A stretch of DNA of 64,000 nt, taken from Deltaproteobacteria bacterium (GTDB taxonomy: Bacteria > Myxococcota_A > Polyangia > Nannocystales > Nannocystaceae). Where the stretch lies: NCBI GenBank assembly GCA_016709225.1, contig JADJEE010000012.1, positions 744,001 through 808,000 of the forward strand, in the 5' to 3' direction. The notes beneath the pieces were generated by a model. The model had not been told where the DNA came from. It worked only from the letters and a program-made list of their open reading frames with translations, and did no database searches. Within the stretch, counting starts at the first letter, position 1, and every line of letters starts with the position of its first letter. The translations under genes and the position numbers were made by a program. This document shows, piece after piece, positions 36,515 to 46,190 of this stretch.

Positions 36515-38377
36515 GTGATGCTCGAGGGCAACGCAGTACCTCGCGACGATGAGTCGCAGTCGCTGACCGGCGTGGTCAGGCGACAGCACACCGTCGTGCT
36601 GTGCTGTGCGCAGAGCGTCGTCGAGCTCGTCGAAGAGGTCGCCCGCAACCTGCGTGGGCTCGGCTTCGAGGTGCAGGTGATCTGCGGCGCCGAGGCGCGC
36701 ACGGTGTTGCTCGGCCAGGGTCGCGATCGCGACGAGCCGACGATCTACGTGGTGTGCGTGCAGGGCACGCTCAAGGAGCAGGTGCTCAAGCCGCTGCGCC
36801 AGGCGTTGGCGACCCATGGTGGGCCGAACCAACACCTCTTCGTCGCGGTACTCGACCTCGCGTTGCCGCTGGCGATGGTCGGCCAGATCCGTCGCTTCGC
36901 CGAGGCGCTCGAGCGACCGCTCACGGGCCGACGACGCGACGCACTCGGCGAGCGTCGGCAGTGGCGCGAGCAGCTCGGCCCCCACACCGAGCGGGTCGCG
37001 ACACGCTCGTACCGCGCGATCGAGCTGAAGGGCACCGAGGGGCCGGCGGACACCCAGGTCAGCACGCGTCGCAGCGGGCCGCAGGCGATCATCGGCCACA
37101 TCTCGCCGGCCCGCATCGGCGTCACCGACAAGTTTCGCGCGGTGACCGGTGCCCTGCCGAGCGTCGACGCCGAGTCGTCGGGCACCCACGATGGCAGCGG
37201 CGCCCGCAAGCGTCGCAAGGGCCACGCGCCGAAGGTCCGCGTGAAGGCCGTCGCGAACCCCCGCGCGCGACGTAGCACGCCGCACCCGCGGGCCCGCGGC
37301 GAGGCCTCCGGCGCCTCCGATCCCACCACCATCACCACCAGCAGCGACGACGCCGAGAGCGCGACGACGCTGGCGCGCGGGACCATCATCACGCCCGCAC
37401 GCACGGGCGACACCGTCGTCAGCGGCGCGCCGCAGCGTGTCGACGCCGGACACACGCCCGCGGTGCCCGTGGTGTCGCCCGCCGCCGCGAGCGTCGATGA
37501 TGCGGCCGTCGTGGCACCACGCGGTCGCGGTCGGGCCGGGCTGTGGACCGGTGCTGCGATCGCGGGCGTGGCGATCGCAGCGGTGGCGCTGTGGTCGACC
37601 GGTGCGATCGATCGACTCGGTCGTGACGATGGCCGTGGCGGCGTGCAGGCCAGCGCGGCGGCCCCGGTGCCGCCGTCGGGCGGGGCGTCCGCGCCCGAGC
37701 CGGCAACCCTCGCTGCCGCCCGCGACGCCGCCGTGGACACACCGCCCGCCGTCGCGGACGCACCGCACGTCGATGCAGCGACCGCGCTTGCGGATGCTCC
37801 GACTGCGGTCGCGGATGCTCCGACCGCGGTCGCGGATGCTCCGACTGCGGTCGCGGATGCTCCGTCCCCAGTTGCGAATGCTCCGTCCCCAGTTGCGGAT
37901 GCTCCGACCGCGGTCGCGGATGCTCCATCGGTGCCACCCGTCGCCGCGGCCGCGCCCGCAGCCAGTGCCACCGACGAACCCGTCGATGCCGACGGCGATC
38001 GCGAACCCGCGGACACCGGCTCGACGCACACGTCCCCCGCGATCCCGGCGTTGGTCGCCGCCGTCGCAGCCCATCGCCTGCGCGAGACCGACACGCTGTG
38101 GGTCACCGCGACCTCGGCAGCCCCGCGCACGTGGGCCGAGGCCCGCAAGCGCTGTGCCGCGCTCGAGTACGACGGCGTCAGTGGCTTCCGGCTACCGCAC
38201 CGCCGCGAGCTCCAGCTGCTCGACGCCATCGGGCTACTGCCCGACGAGCCCCACTGGTCGCGCACCGTGCCCGACGACGACAAGGCGTCGGCGTGGGTGC
38301 TGCACCCGAGCACCGGCGCCCTGACGGCGTGGCTGAAGGACGAGCCGGCCGCCTCCGTGTGCGTGCGCGCGCGCTGA
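36515..38377 (+). CDS. Single-pass membrane protein: cytoplasmic N-domain, ADAP-repeat stalk, DUF1566-like C-domain
   Basis: About 620 residues (GTG 36515 or ATG 36518). The N-terminal domain (about 15-130) has alternating strands and helices (HTVVLCCAQSVVELVEEVARNLRGLGFEVQVI, DEPTIYVVCVQG, QHLFVAVLDLALPLAMV), a Rossmann/receiver-like pattern without a clear phospho-Asp set. A basic, Ser/Thr-rich region follows, then one membrane helix (about 340-362). The periplasmic stalk includes seven copies of a heptapeptide (consensus AVADAPT). The C-terminal domain (about 515-620, TWAEARKRCAALEYDGVSGFRLPHRRELQLLD) matches DUF1566/Lcl-type C-lectin folds. It could carry a signal across the inner membrane. 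TGt-TACCTT lies 17 bases upstream. Confidence 0.72.
   Translation: MMLEGNAVPRDDESQSLTGVVRRQHTVVLCCAQSVVELVEEVARNLRGLGFEVQVICGAEARTVLLGQGRDRDEPTIYVVCVQGTLKEQVLKPLRQALATHGGPNQHLFVAVLDLALPLAMVGQIRRFAEALERPLTGRRRDALGERRQWREQLGPHTERVATRSYRAIELKGTEGPADTQVSTRRSGPQAIIGHISPARIGVTDKFRAVTGALPSVDAESSGTHDGSGARKRRKGHAPKVRVKAVANPRARRSTPHPRARGEASGASDPTTITTSSDDAESATTLARGTIITPARTGDTVVSGAPQRVDAGHTPAVPVVSPAAASVDDAAVVAPRGRGRAGLWTGAAIAGVAIAAVALWSTGAIDRLGRDDGRGGVQASAAAPVPPSGGASAPEPATLAAARDAAVDTPPAVADAPHVDAATALADAPTAVADAPTAVADAPTAVADAPSPVANAPSPVADAPTAVADAPSVPPVAAAAPAASATDEPVDADGDREPADTGSTHTSPAIPALVAAVAAHRLRETDTLWVTATSAAPRTWAEARKRCAALEYDGVSGFRLPHRRELQLLDAIGLLPDEPHWSRTVPDDDKASAWVLHPSTGALTAWLKDEPAASVCVRAR
37784..37930 (+). 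repeat. Seven tandem 21-base repeats coding for AVADAPT heptapeptides
   Basis: Seven contiguous 21-base units (consensus gcggtcgcggatgctccgac) with few changes. Copies 5 and 6 share a distinct start (ccagttgcg), showing local duplication. They code for a rigid Ala/Pro stalk outside the membrane. Confidence 0.9.
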
Positions 38378-38411
38378 GCTGCGAAGCGAACCCCGCTCGG
38401 CGGGCGCGAGG

Positions 38412-38804
38412 TCAGGGCTCGTCGGCGCGAGGTGCTTCACTGCTCGACGCAGGCGCAACGGCCTCGTCGCCGGGCTTGCGACCACGAATGCGCCACCACA
38501 GCGCGGCGACCAACGGCGTCACCGCCAGCGTCACGATGATGCGCAGGGGCTGCGTGGCCTTGGTCGCGAGGTAGGCCGTCAACACCGTGCCGGTCTCGCC
38601 GGCGGCGCCGTCGAGCGAGATGCCCGCTCGAATCGCGATCACGAAGCCCAGCCAGGTCAGCGCGAAGATCACGAAGTAGGTGACGATCGCGATGCCGCCG
38701 TACTCGGCAAAGTGATCGCTCAGCTGCTGCTTCTGGCGCCGCAGCCATGCGGTCACCCGACCGAACCCCGTCGGCGGCGTCGCGCTGGGTTCGTCATGTG
38801 CCAT
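38412..38804 (-). CDS. DUF1279-family membrane protein
   Basis: 130 residues. The DUF1279 (FAM210-like) pattern is clear: 'LSDHFAEYGGIAIVTYFVIFALTWLGFVIAIRAG' is the first helix, and 'YLATKATQPLRIIVTLAVTPLVAALWWRIRG' is the second helix with the conserved ATK-x-TxPLRI. The C-terminal tail is charged and Ala/Pro-rich. It is an inner-membrane protein of unknown biochemical role. Its ATG lies inside the last codons of the uridine kinase gene (11-base overlap), so the two are co-transcribed and probably translationally coupled. Confidence 0.88.
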   Translation of the reverse strand: MAHDEPSATPPTGFGRVTAWLRRQKQQLSDHFAEYGGIAIVTYFVIFALTWLGFVIAIRAGISLDGAAGETGTVLTAYLATKATQPLRIIVTLAVTPLVAALWWRIRGRKPGDEAVAPASSSEAPRADEP

Positions 38805-39411
38805 GGGCGAAGGTCCGCAGCTTGGTGCCGAGCACGTCGAGCGCGACGTCGTTGCGACCGCCCTCGGGGATGATCATGTCGGCGAAGCGCTTCGAGGGCT
38901 CGACGAACTCCAGCGTCATCGGGCGCACCGAGCTGTAGTACTGCTGGCGCACCGAGTCGAACGAGCGGCCGCGCTGCTCGATGTCGCGTCGGATACGGCG
39001 GAACACCCGGATGTCGGCGTCGGTGTCGACGAACAGCTTGATGTCGAACATCTCGCGCAGGCGCGCATCGGCGAGCACGAGGATGCCCTCGACCACGATC
39101 ACCGGCGACGGGACCACGTGGAGGGTCTCTTGGCTGCGGCGGTGGGTGGTGAAGTCGTAGACCGGCACCGCGACCGTCTCACCGCGACGCAGTGCGCCGA
39201 GGTGCTCGACCAGTAGCTCGGTCTCGAGCGATTGCGGGTGGTCGAAGTTGAGCTCGCAGCGCTGCTCGTAGGTCAGCTCGGGACGGTCCCGGTAGTAGCT
39301 GTCGTGCTGCAGCAGCGCGACCCGCCCCTCGACCGCGGCGGCCAGGCGCGAAGCGACGGTGGTCTTACCCGAGCCGGTCGCACCGGCGATTCCAACGACG
39401 AGGCAGTGCAC
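38794..39411 (-). CDS. udk: Uridine kinase
   Basis: 205 residues, the usual length. The P-loop GATGSGKT is at 10-17. DSYYRD, FDHP (substrate-binding Asp/His), PVYDFTTHRR and the lid RRIRRDIEQRGR are all typical of uridine/cytidine kinases. It phosphorylates uridine (and cytidine) with ATP or GTP in pyrimidine salvage. GTG 39411 is chosen because the family begins a few residues before the P-loop strand (CLVVGIAGATG). The longer ATG frame (39555) adds Arg/Pro-rich sequence. Upstream is TGc-TATGGC, 17 bases before GTG. It overlaps the DUF1279 gene by 11 bases. Confidence 0.92.
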   Translation of the reverse strand: MHCLVVGIAGATGSGKTTVASRLAAAVEGRVALLQHDSYYRDRPELTYEQRCELNFDHPQSLETELLVEHLGALRRGETVAVPVYDFTTHRRSQETLHVVPSPVIVVEGILVLADARLREMFDIKLFVDTDADIRVFRRIRRDIEQRGRSFDSVRQQYYSSVRPMTLEFVEPSKRFADMIIPEGGRNDVALDVLGTKLRTFAHGT

Positions 39412-39557
39412 GGGTGATCTCGCGGGATGCCATAGCACACCGGCGGGCGGTGATGCGGCCGGCGGCCGCGCATGGGTCGGCGTGACCGCACGTGCGCGCC
39501 ATGGTGGCCGGCGGAGCGGTCCGCGCTCTCGCAGTGGCCGCGTCGGCGTCGCCACAC

Positions 39558-39563
39558 TACGAA
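39558..39563 (+). promoter_or_regulatory. Putative -10 (TACGAA) of methyltransferase gene
   Basis: It ends 6 bases before ATG 39570 and is divergent from the udk promoter region (158-base gap). Confidence 0.35.
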
Positions 39564-39569
39564 GCCAAC

Positions 39570-40523
39570 ATGACCCTCGGTCACCGCTTCGCCGCCCACG
39601 ATCGCGCGTGGCTGCGGCTGTCCCCGGGGCAGAACGAGGCGCGCTCGCGCGTGCTGGCGAAGCTGCACGACGGCACGTACGAGCTCGAGGCGACGCCGTG
39701 CTTCTGCGGCGGACCGCCCCGCGATCTCGAGATCTCGCTGCGCGATCGCTACGGGCTGCCGGTCCGCACGGTGTTGTGCGAGCACTGCGGCCTCATGCGC
39801 AGCGATCCACGCATGACCGCGGCCGCGGCCGCACGCTTCTACGACGAACACTACCGCGATCTCTACACCGGGCCCGGCAACGGCGAGGCGCTCTACCGCA
39901 GCCAGGTCGCACGTGGGCGCGGGCTCACCCAGCTGCTCGCGAAGCTGCTGCCGCAGATCGAGCGCGTGTACGAGGTCGGCTGCGGCGCCGGTGGCCTACT
40001 CGCCCCCTTCGCCGAGCTCGGCAAGCAGGTCGCGGGCGTCGACCTCGGCGGCGAGTACCTCGAGGTCGGCCGCGGCCATGGGCTCGCGCTGGTGCAGGGC
40101 GACGCGTCGGCGCTGTTGGCCGCGCAGGGCCGCACTGCGGACCTCGTGCTGCTCATGCACGTGTTCGAGCACTACCACGACCTGCACGCGAGCGCGGCGG
40201 AGCTCGCGACCCTGCTCGACCCCGGCGGCGTGCTGCTGGTCGAGGTGCCGGGGATCGCAACCATCGGCACCCACTACCGCAGCGATCTGCTCTCGTACCT
40301 TCAGAACGCGCACAACTATCACTTCACCGCCACCACGCTCGAGTTCGTGCTGCGACGCTGTGGGTTCGACGTGCTCGCGTGCACCGAGAGTGGCGTCGCA
40401 CTGTGTCAGAAGCCCGAGGCCCCGACCGCGACGATGGTTCCGCCCCCGCGCGGCGAAGCGGCGCGCGTGCTCGACATGCTGCGCGGCTTCGAGGCCGCCT
40501 TCGTGCGCGCCAACGCGGCCTGA
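39570..40523 (+). CDS. SAM-dependent methyltransferase with N-terminal zinc ribbon
   Basis: 317 residues. The N-terminal zinc-ribbon-like module (CFCGG ... CEHCGLMRSDP) is followed by a class I methyltransferase domain: motif I VYEVGCGAGGLL, acidic end of strand 2 AGVDLGGEYLEV, motif IV LVLLMHVFEHYHDLH, post-I LLDPGGVLLVEVPG. The layout (Zn ribbon, SAM fold, His-containing 'HVFEHYHD') is that of enzymes modifying sugars or lipids in surface polysaccharide synthesis (Methyltransf_12/SAM_MT of the NodS/C-methyltransferase type). The substrate is unknown. ATG 39570 is preferred to the upstream in-frame start, as the conserved part begins there and a -10 precedes it. Confidence 0.85.
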   Translation: MTLGHRFAAHDRAWLRLSPGQNEARSRVLAKLHDGTYELEATPCFCGGPPRDLEISLRDRYGLPVRTVLCEHCGLMRSDPRMTAAAAARFYDEHYRDLYTGPGNGEALYRSQVARGRGLTQLLAKLLPQIERVYEVGCGAGGLLAPFAELGKQVAGVDLGGEYLEVGRGHGLALVQGDASALLAAQGRTADLVLLMHVFEHYHDLHASAAELATLLDPGGVLLVEVPGIATIGTHYRSDLLSYLQNAHNYHFTATTLEFVLRRCGFDVLACTESGVALCQKPEAPTATMVPPPRGEAARVLDMLRGFEAAFVRANAA

Positions 40524-40570
40524 CCGAGGTCGCCCCCATGGGCCGCCGCGCCACCCCGCCGCACAACCGC

Positions 40571-40576
40571 TATGCT
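40571..40576 (+). promoter_or_regulatory. Putative -10 (TATGCT) that overlaps a false ATG
   Basis: TATGCT ends 7 bases before GTG 40584. The in-frame ATG 40572 lies inside the hexamer and so would not be transcribed. Confidence 0.5.
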
Positions 40577-40583
40577 GCGGGCC

Positions 40584-41351
40584 GTGCCCACCGCGACGCG
40601 CGTCGACGTTCCTTCGGCATCCGCAGCTCGAGCCGCATGGCGATGGGCCCGGACCGTGGCGATGCCGAGCCTCGCGTGCGTCGCGGCCTGCTCGGGTAGC
40701 GCGGCGACCACCGCCCACGGCACCACGGCGTCGAGCCCACCGGTCGAGCCCGCCACGGCACCGACGCCGGTCGCCCCCGTGGTCGCGCCGCCGGTCGAGC
40801 CCACGCCGCCGCCGCGAGCGGTGGGCTGCTGGGAGCGCGAGTTCGGCACGCCACCTTCGGCGGGCAGCGAGCGCCCGTCCCTGAACAGCGCGATGCCAGG
40901 CTGCGAACGCTGCGAGCAGCTGCGCGTCGGCCCGAAGGCCGATGGCCTGCACGCCGAGGTGCTTCGCCGTGTCCGCGACGTCGTCGAGTCACTGCCGGCA
41001 CCCGAGGTCGACGAGCCGGTGCTGTGGATCAACTCGGGCAAGCGCGACGGCGATCCGGACGCCAGCATGCACAACCAGGCGCTCGGCATCGACGCGGTGA
41101 TCTGCGGGCTCGACACCCGCGCCACCGGCCAGCGCCTGCGCGAGGCCGGCTTCACCTGCGTGATCGAGTACTACGACGGCGCCGGCAACCCGTGCCACTT
41201 CGCCCACGCGGACCTCCGCGGGACGCGGTGGGCGGCGGGCGCCTACGCCAAGGGCGGTCGCAAGTCTCGCAGCTGCCCCAAGCGCGCGGTGAGTCGTTCG
41301 ATGAACTGCGACGGCAACGCCAAGCGCGACTGGACCTACTCCGAGGGCTGA
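40584..41351 (+). CDS. Putative M15-type peptidase lipoprotein
   Basis: 255 residues from GTG 40584. The signal ends SLACVAAC (lipid Cys), followed by a Pro/Val/Ala/Thr-rich spacer. The C-terminal domain has 'LWINSGKRDGDPDASMHNQALGIDAVICG' and later 'CVIEYYDGAGNPCHFAHADLRG'. The S-x-H-x6-D pattern and the downstream His-containing strand match the zinc site of hedgehog/D-Ala-D-Ala-peptidase folds (M15). If correct, it cleaves peptidoglycan peptides, perhaps of prey or self. Several cysteines near the C-terminus suggest disulphides. ATG 40572 is rejected because it lies inside the -10. Confidence 0.65.
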   Translation: MPTATRVDVPSASAARAAWRWARTVAMPSLACVAACSGSAATTAHGTTASSPPVEPATAPTPVAPVVAPPVEPTPPPRAVGCWEREFGTPPSAGSERPSLNSAMPGCERCEQLRVGPKADGLHAEVLRRVRDVVESLPAPEVDEPVLWINSGKRDGDPDASMHNQALGIDAVICGLDTRATGQRLREAGFTCVIEYYDGAGNPCHFAHADLRGTRWAAGAYAKGGRKSRSCPKRAVSRSMNCDGNAKRDWTYSEG

Positions 41352-41354
41352 CAA

Positions 41355-41385
41355 AGCCCGCGTGATCGATCACCCGACGCGGGCT
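41355..41385. terminator. Bidirectional terminator-like hairpin
   Basis: A perfect 9-base stem (AGCCCGCGT / ACGCGGGCT) encloses a 13-base loop holding the palindrome GATCGATC. It fills the 33-base gap between convergent genes ending at 41351 and 41385. Confidence 0.6.
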
Positions 41386-42053
41386 CACGCCGGCTGCATG
41401 GACCACGCGGGCGCGCCGAGGATCTCGGCCAGCGCCTTGTAGGCCCGGTGCGCGCGCACGCGAACCGCCCCCTGCTTCACGCGCAGGCGATCGGCGACCT
41501 CGGCCATGCTGAGGCCGCCGAGCTTGTGCAGCCGCACGACATCGGCCTGCGTCTGCGGCAGCAGCTCGAGCGCCGCATCGAGCACGCGCGCGGCCTCCTG
41601 CGCGGCCTCGACCTCGAGGCCGACGTCCTCCGGGCTGCCGCCCGGCTCGGGCGCACCGATCGAGGCACCGTCGCCGCGGGCCAGCACGTGCTGGTGTCGA
41701 CGCTCGCGGCGGTAGTGCTCGCGGAGGTGATCGAGCGCGACGTTGCGGGCGATCGAGAGGTACCAGCCCTCGACCGCACGGTCGGCGGCGGCCGACACGG
41801 ACTCGAAGCGCTCGCGCGCCGCGTGGGCGCGCAGGAACGTCAGCTGCAGCAGGTCTTCGACCAGCACCGGGTCGTGGACCAGCCGCGAGAGCCGGGAGCG
41901 GATCTTCGGCGCCAGCAGTGCGTGCAGCTTGGGGAAGACCTCGGGGTCGCCATCGATGTAGCGGACCATCAGAGCATGCAGCGCGGTGCCGGCGGGCACG
42001 CGCCTCGTGGCGGGCGTCGCTGCGGGGATCTCGGGTTGGATGGCGGCGGTCAT
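41385..42053 (-). CDS. ECF-type RNA polymerase sigma factor under probable TetR control
   Basis: 222 residues. Region 2 (ALHALMVRYIDGDPEVFPKLHALLAPKIRSRLSRLVHDPVLVEDLLQLTFLRAH, WYLSIARNVALDHLREHYRRERRHQH) and region 4 (LLPQTQADVVRLHKLGGLSMAEVADRLRVKQGAVRVRAHRAYKAL) are complete, and a charged linker of about 30 residues joins them. ATG 42053 is chosen because the upstream frame has no conserved sequence. A TetR-type operator lies 49-64 bases before it, matching one in front of the tetR gene. No anti-sigma gene is adjacent. It seems to be switched on when the TetR repressor binds its ligand. Confidence 0.9.
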   Translation of the reverse strand: MTAAIQPEIPAATPATRRVPAGTALHALMVRYIDGDPEVFPKLHALLAPKIRSRLSRLVHDPVLVEDLLQLTFLRAHAARERFESVSAAADRAVEGWYLSIARNVALDHLREHYRRERRHQHVLARGDGASIGAPEPGGSPEDVGLEVEAAQEAARVLDAALELLPQTQADVVRLHKLGGLSMAEVADRLRVKQGAVRVRAHRAYKALAEILGAPAWSMQPA

Positions 42054-42101
42054 GGCGGGCACCTCGTGCAGCGGGCGGAGTTGGACTCTCGGAGACAATA
42101 G

Positions 42102-42117
42102 TTGACTGGTCGTCTAA
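42102..42117. promoter_or_regulatory. TetR operator-like site before ECF sigma gene
   Basis: TTGACTGGTCGTCTAA is an imperfect palindrome (TTGAC / GTCTA arms). It shares TGACTGGTC exactly with the site at 42820-42828 in front of tetR. Confidence 0.55.
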
Positions 42118-42166
42118 TCTGACGGGACGAGCCGACGATTTTGCGCGTCGGTTCGAAGCGGTCGCT

Positions 42167-42796
42167 TCAGGCGGGCGCAGCGGCCGGGCTCGCGCCCACA
42201 CCGACGCGTCCCTGGAACGCATCGAGGGCGGCGCCGGCGACCCGGGAAAAAACCGCGGGATCGTTGGCGGTCTTGCTCAACACGATGGCGCCTTGGATGG
42301 TCGCCACGAGACCCTCGGCGGCGTCCCGCGGATTCGCGACCGCGAACTCTCCCCGCGCGACGCCTCCCCGGATGAGACCTTCGACACCGGCGGTGAGTGC
42401 CTCGAAGACCTTCGCGATCTTGCGGCGGATGGCCTCTTCACGATCCGCCATCTCGAGCGCGAGGTTGCCGATCGGACAGCCGCGCATGCAGCCGTCGCGG
42501 TTGTGGCCCTGCTGCAGGGTCTTGCCCAAGGCCTCGAACATGGTCCGGATCTGATCCATCGCGGTCGCGCCCGGCCGCAGGCACCCGATGAGCAGCGCCT
42601 CGTAGCCGCGGGCATACTGCTCGATCGCGTCGAGGGCGAGGTCGAGCTTCGAGGCGTAGAAGTGATAGAAGCTGCCCTTCTTCAGGTCAGCGGCGTCGCA
42701 GATGTCCGCGACCGACACGGCCGTGTAGCCGCGCTGATGAAACAGGCTCGCCGCAGTCGCGACGAGGCGCTCCTTGGCATCACTGCAGCGGCCCAT
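42167..42796 (-). CDS. TetR/AcrR-family transcriptional repressor
   Basis: 209 residues. The N-terminal HTH (about 8-55, KERLVATAASLFHQRGYTAVSVADICDAADLKKGSFYHFYASK) is a textbook TetR domain. The C-terminal half is an all-helical ligand-binding part with a TetR_C-like pattern and two cysteines in 'DGCMRGCPIGNLALEM', as in NemR/YxaF-type regulators, where such Cys respond to electrophiles. It probably represses itself and the ECF sigma gene 113 bases downstream on the same strand, since both have matching operators. ATG 42796 has a sigma-70-like promoter and a leader of about 25 bases. Confidence 0.93.
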   Translation of the reverse strand: MGRCSDAKERLVATAASLFHQRGYTAVSVADICDAADLKKGSFYHFYASKLDLALDAIEQYARGYEALLIGCLRPGATAMDQIRTMFEALGKTLQQGHNRDGCMRGCPIGNLALEMADREEAIRRKIAKVFEALTAGVEGLIRGGVARGEFAVANPRDAAEGLVATIQGAIVLSKTANDPAVFSRVAGAALDAFQGRVGVGASPAAAPA

Positions 42797-42814
42797 GTTC
42801 CGATCCGGTCATTC

Positions 42815-42830
42815 TTGACTGACTGGTCAA
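42815..42830. promoter_or_regulatory. TetR autoregulatory operator
   Basis: TTGACTGACTGGTCAA has perfect 5-base arms (TTGAC / GTCAA). It sits over the likely transcription start of the tetR gene and touches its -10. Confidence 0.6.
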
Positions 42831-42858
42831 CTATGAGAGGCGCCCCCCGGGCCGTCAA
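42830..42858 (-). promoter_or_regulatory. tetR promoter
   Basis: Minus-strand TTGACG (42853-42858) and CATAGT (42830-42835) are separated by 17 bases, a near-consensus housekeeping promoter overlapped by the operator. Confidence 0.65.
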
Positions 42859-42894
42859 GGGGGGGACTACGCGCCGAACTCCACGGGGACCCGG

Positions 42895-45090
<2,196 letters not shown>

Positions 45091-45188
45091 CGGTTCCCCA
45101 GATACACCGGCGTCGACCGACGAAGCAAGCTGCGTACGGTCACGCGCGGCCTGGGGAATGGCGCCATCGGCGGCCCGGTCGGCTGGGC

Positions 45189-46124
45189 ATGGATCCCGAG
45201 GTCGTTTCCGTGCTCGCGTGGCTACCCGTACCGCTGCTGCTGCTGGGTGTGATGGCGCTGCTGCGCTCGACCTTCTTCGTCGTGCATCAGCAGAGCGTGC
45301 ACGTGGTCGAGCGCTTCGGTCGCTTCTCGCGGCTGGCGCGACCGGGCCTCAACCTCAAGATCCCGTGGTTCGAGCGCGTCGCTGGGCGCGCGAACCTGCG
45401 CGTGCAGCAGCTCGACGTGAACGTCGAGACCAAGACCCGCGACGACGTGTTCGTGCGGGTGGTGGTCTCGGTGCAGTTCTTCGTCATCCCCGAGGCGGTC
45501 TTCAACGCGTTCTACCGCCTCAGCGACCCCGCGGGGCAGATCCGCAGCTTCGTGTTCGACGTCGTGCGGGCGCGCGTGCCCAACATCCCCATCGACGACG
45601 TGTTCCAGCGCAAGGACGACATCGCCGACGCGGTGAAGGCCGAGCTGTCGGAGGTCATGGGCGGGTTCGGCTACGGAATCGTGAAGACGCTGGTGACCGA
45701 CATCGACCCCGACCCCCATGTGAAGGCCGCGATGAACGAGATCAACGCTGCGCAGCGGATGCGACAGGCCGCTGCCGAGCGCGGTGAGGCCGACAAGATC
45801 CTGCGGGTCAAGGCCGCCGAGGCCGACGCACAGAGCAAGGCGCTAGCCGGCCGCGGCATCGCCGACCAACGTCGCGCCATCGTCGACGGCCTGCGCGAGT
45901 CGGTCGACGAGTTCCAGCGCTCCGTGCCGGGCGCGACGCCGCAGGACGTGATGCAGCTGGTGTTGATGACGCAGTACTTCGACACCCTCAAGGAGCTGGG
46001 CCAGAGCTCGGCGACCAACACCATCCTCATCCCGCACTCGCCGGGTGCGCTGTCGGATCTCTCGTCGCAGCTGCGCGAGGCGATGATGACGGCGAACCAG
46101 GTCCGCACGGTGACCGGTCGCTAG
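45189..46124 (+). CDS. SPFH/stomatin-type membrane protein
   Basis: 311 residues. One N-terminal membrane helix (VLAWLPVPLLLLGVMALLR) is followed by the SPFH domain (VHQQSVHVVERFGRFSRLARPGLNLKIPWFERVAG, VNVETKTRDDVFVRVVVSVQFFV, IPIDDVFQRKDDIADAVKAELSEVMGGFGYGIVKTLVTDI). A coiled Glu/Ala/Arg region comes next (AERGEADKILRVKAAEADAQSKALAGRGIADQRRAIVDG), and a C-terminal segment for oligomer assembly. Such proteins form ring scaffolds in membranes and often help membrane proteases. No nodulation-factor-like protease gene (NfeD) is next door. ATG 45189 starts just before the helix. Confidence 0.93.
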   Translation: MDPEVVSVLAWLPVPLLLLGVMALLRSTFFVVHQQSVHVVERFGRFSRLARPGLNLKIPWFERVAGRANLRVQQLDVNVETKTRDDVFVRVVVSVQFFVIPEAVFNAFYRLSDPAGQIRSFVFDVVRARVPNIPIDDVFQRKDDIADAVKAELSEVMGGFGYGIVKTLVTDIDPDPHVKAAMNEINAAQRMRQAAAERGEADKILRVKAAEADAQSKALAGRGIADQRRAIVDGLRESVDEFQRSVPGATPQDVMQLVLMTQYFDTLKELGQSSATNTILIPHSPGALSDLSSQLREAMMTANQVRTVTGR

Positions 46125-46190
46125 CAGGGGCGGTGCTGTCCCACGGTGGGCGTCGCGACGGCGTCGGAATCCGCGACGTCGCCACGCCGC

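Noticed and set aside
37784..37930. Possible CRISPR-like array (regular 21-base units)
   Set aside because: The units are contiguous without spacers and stay in frame inside a protein gene, so they are coding tandem repeats.
45189..46124. Operon with an NfeD-type protease as partner of the SPFH protein
   Set aside because: The flanking genes are YgiQ (divergent) and an ECF sigma factor (convergent). No NfeD gene is present.
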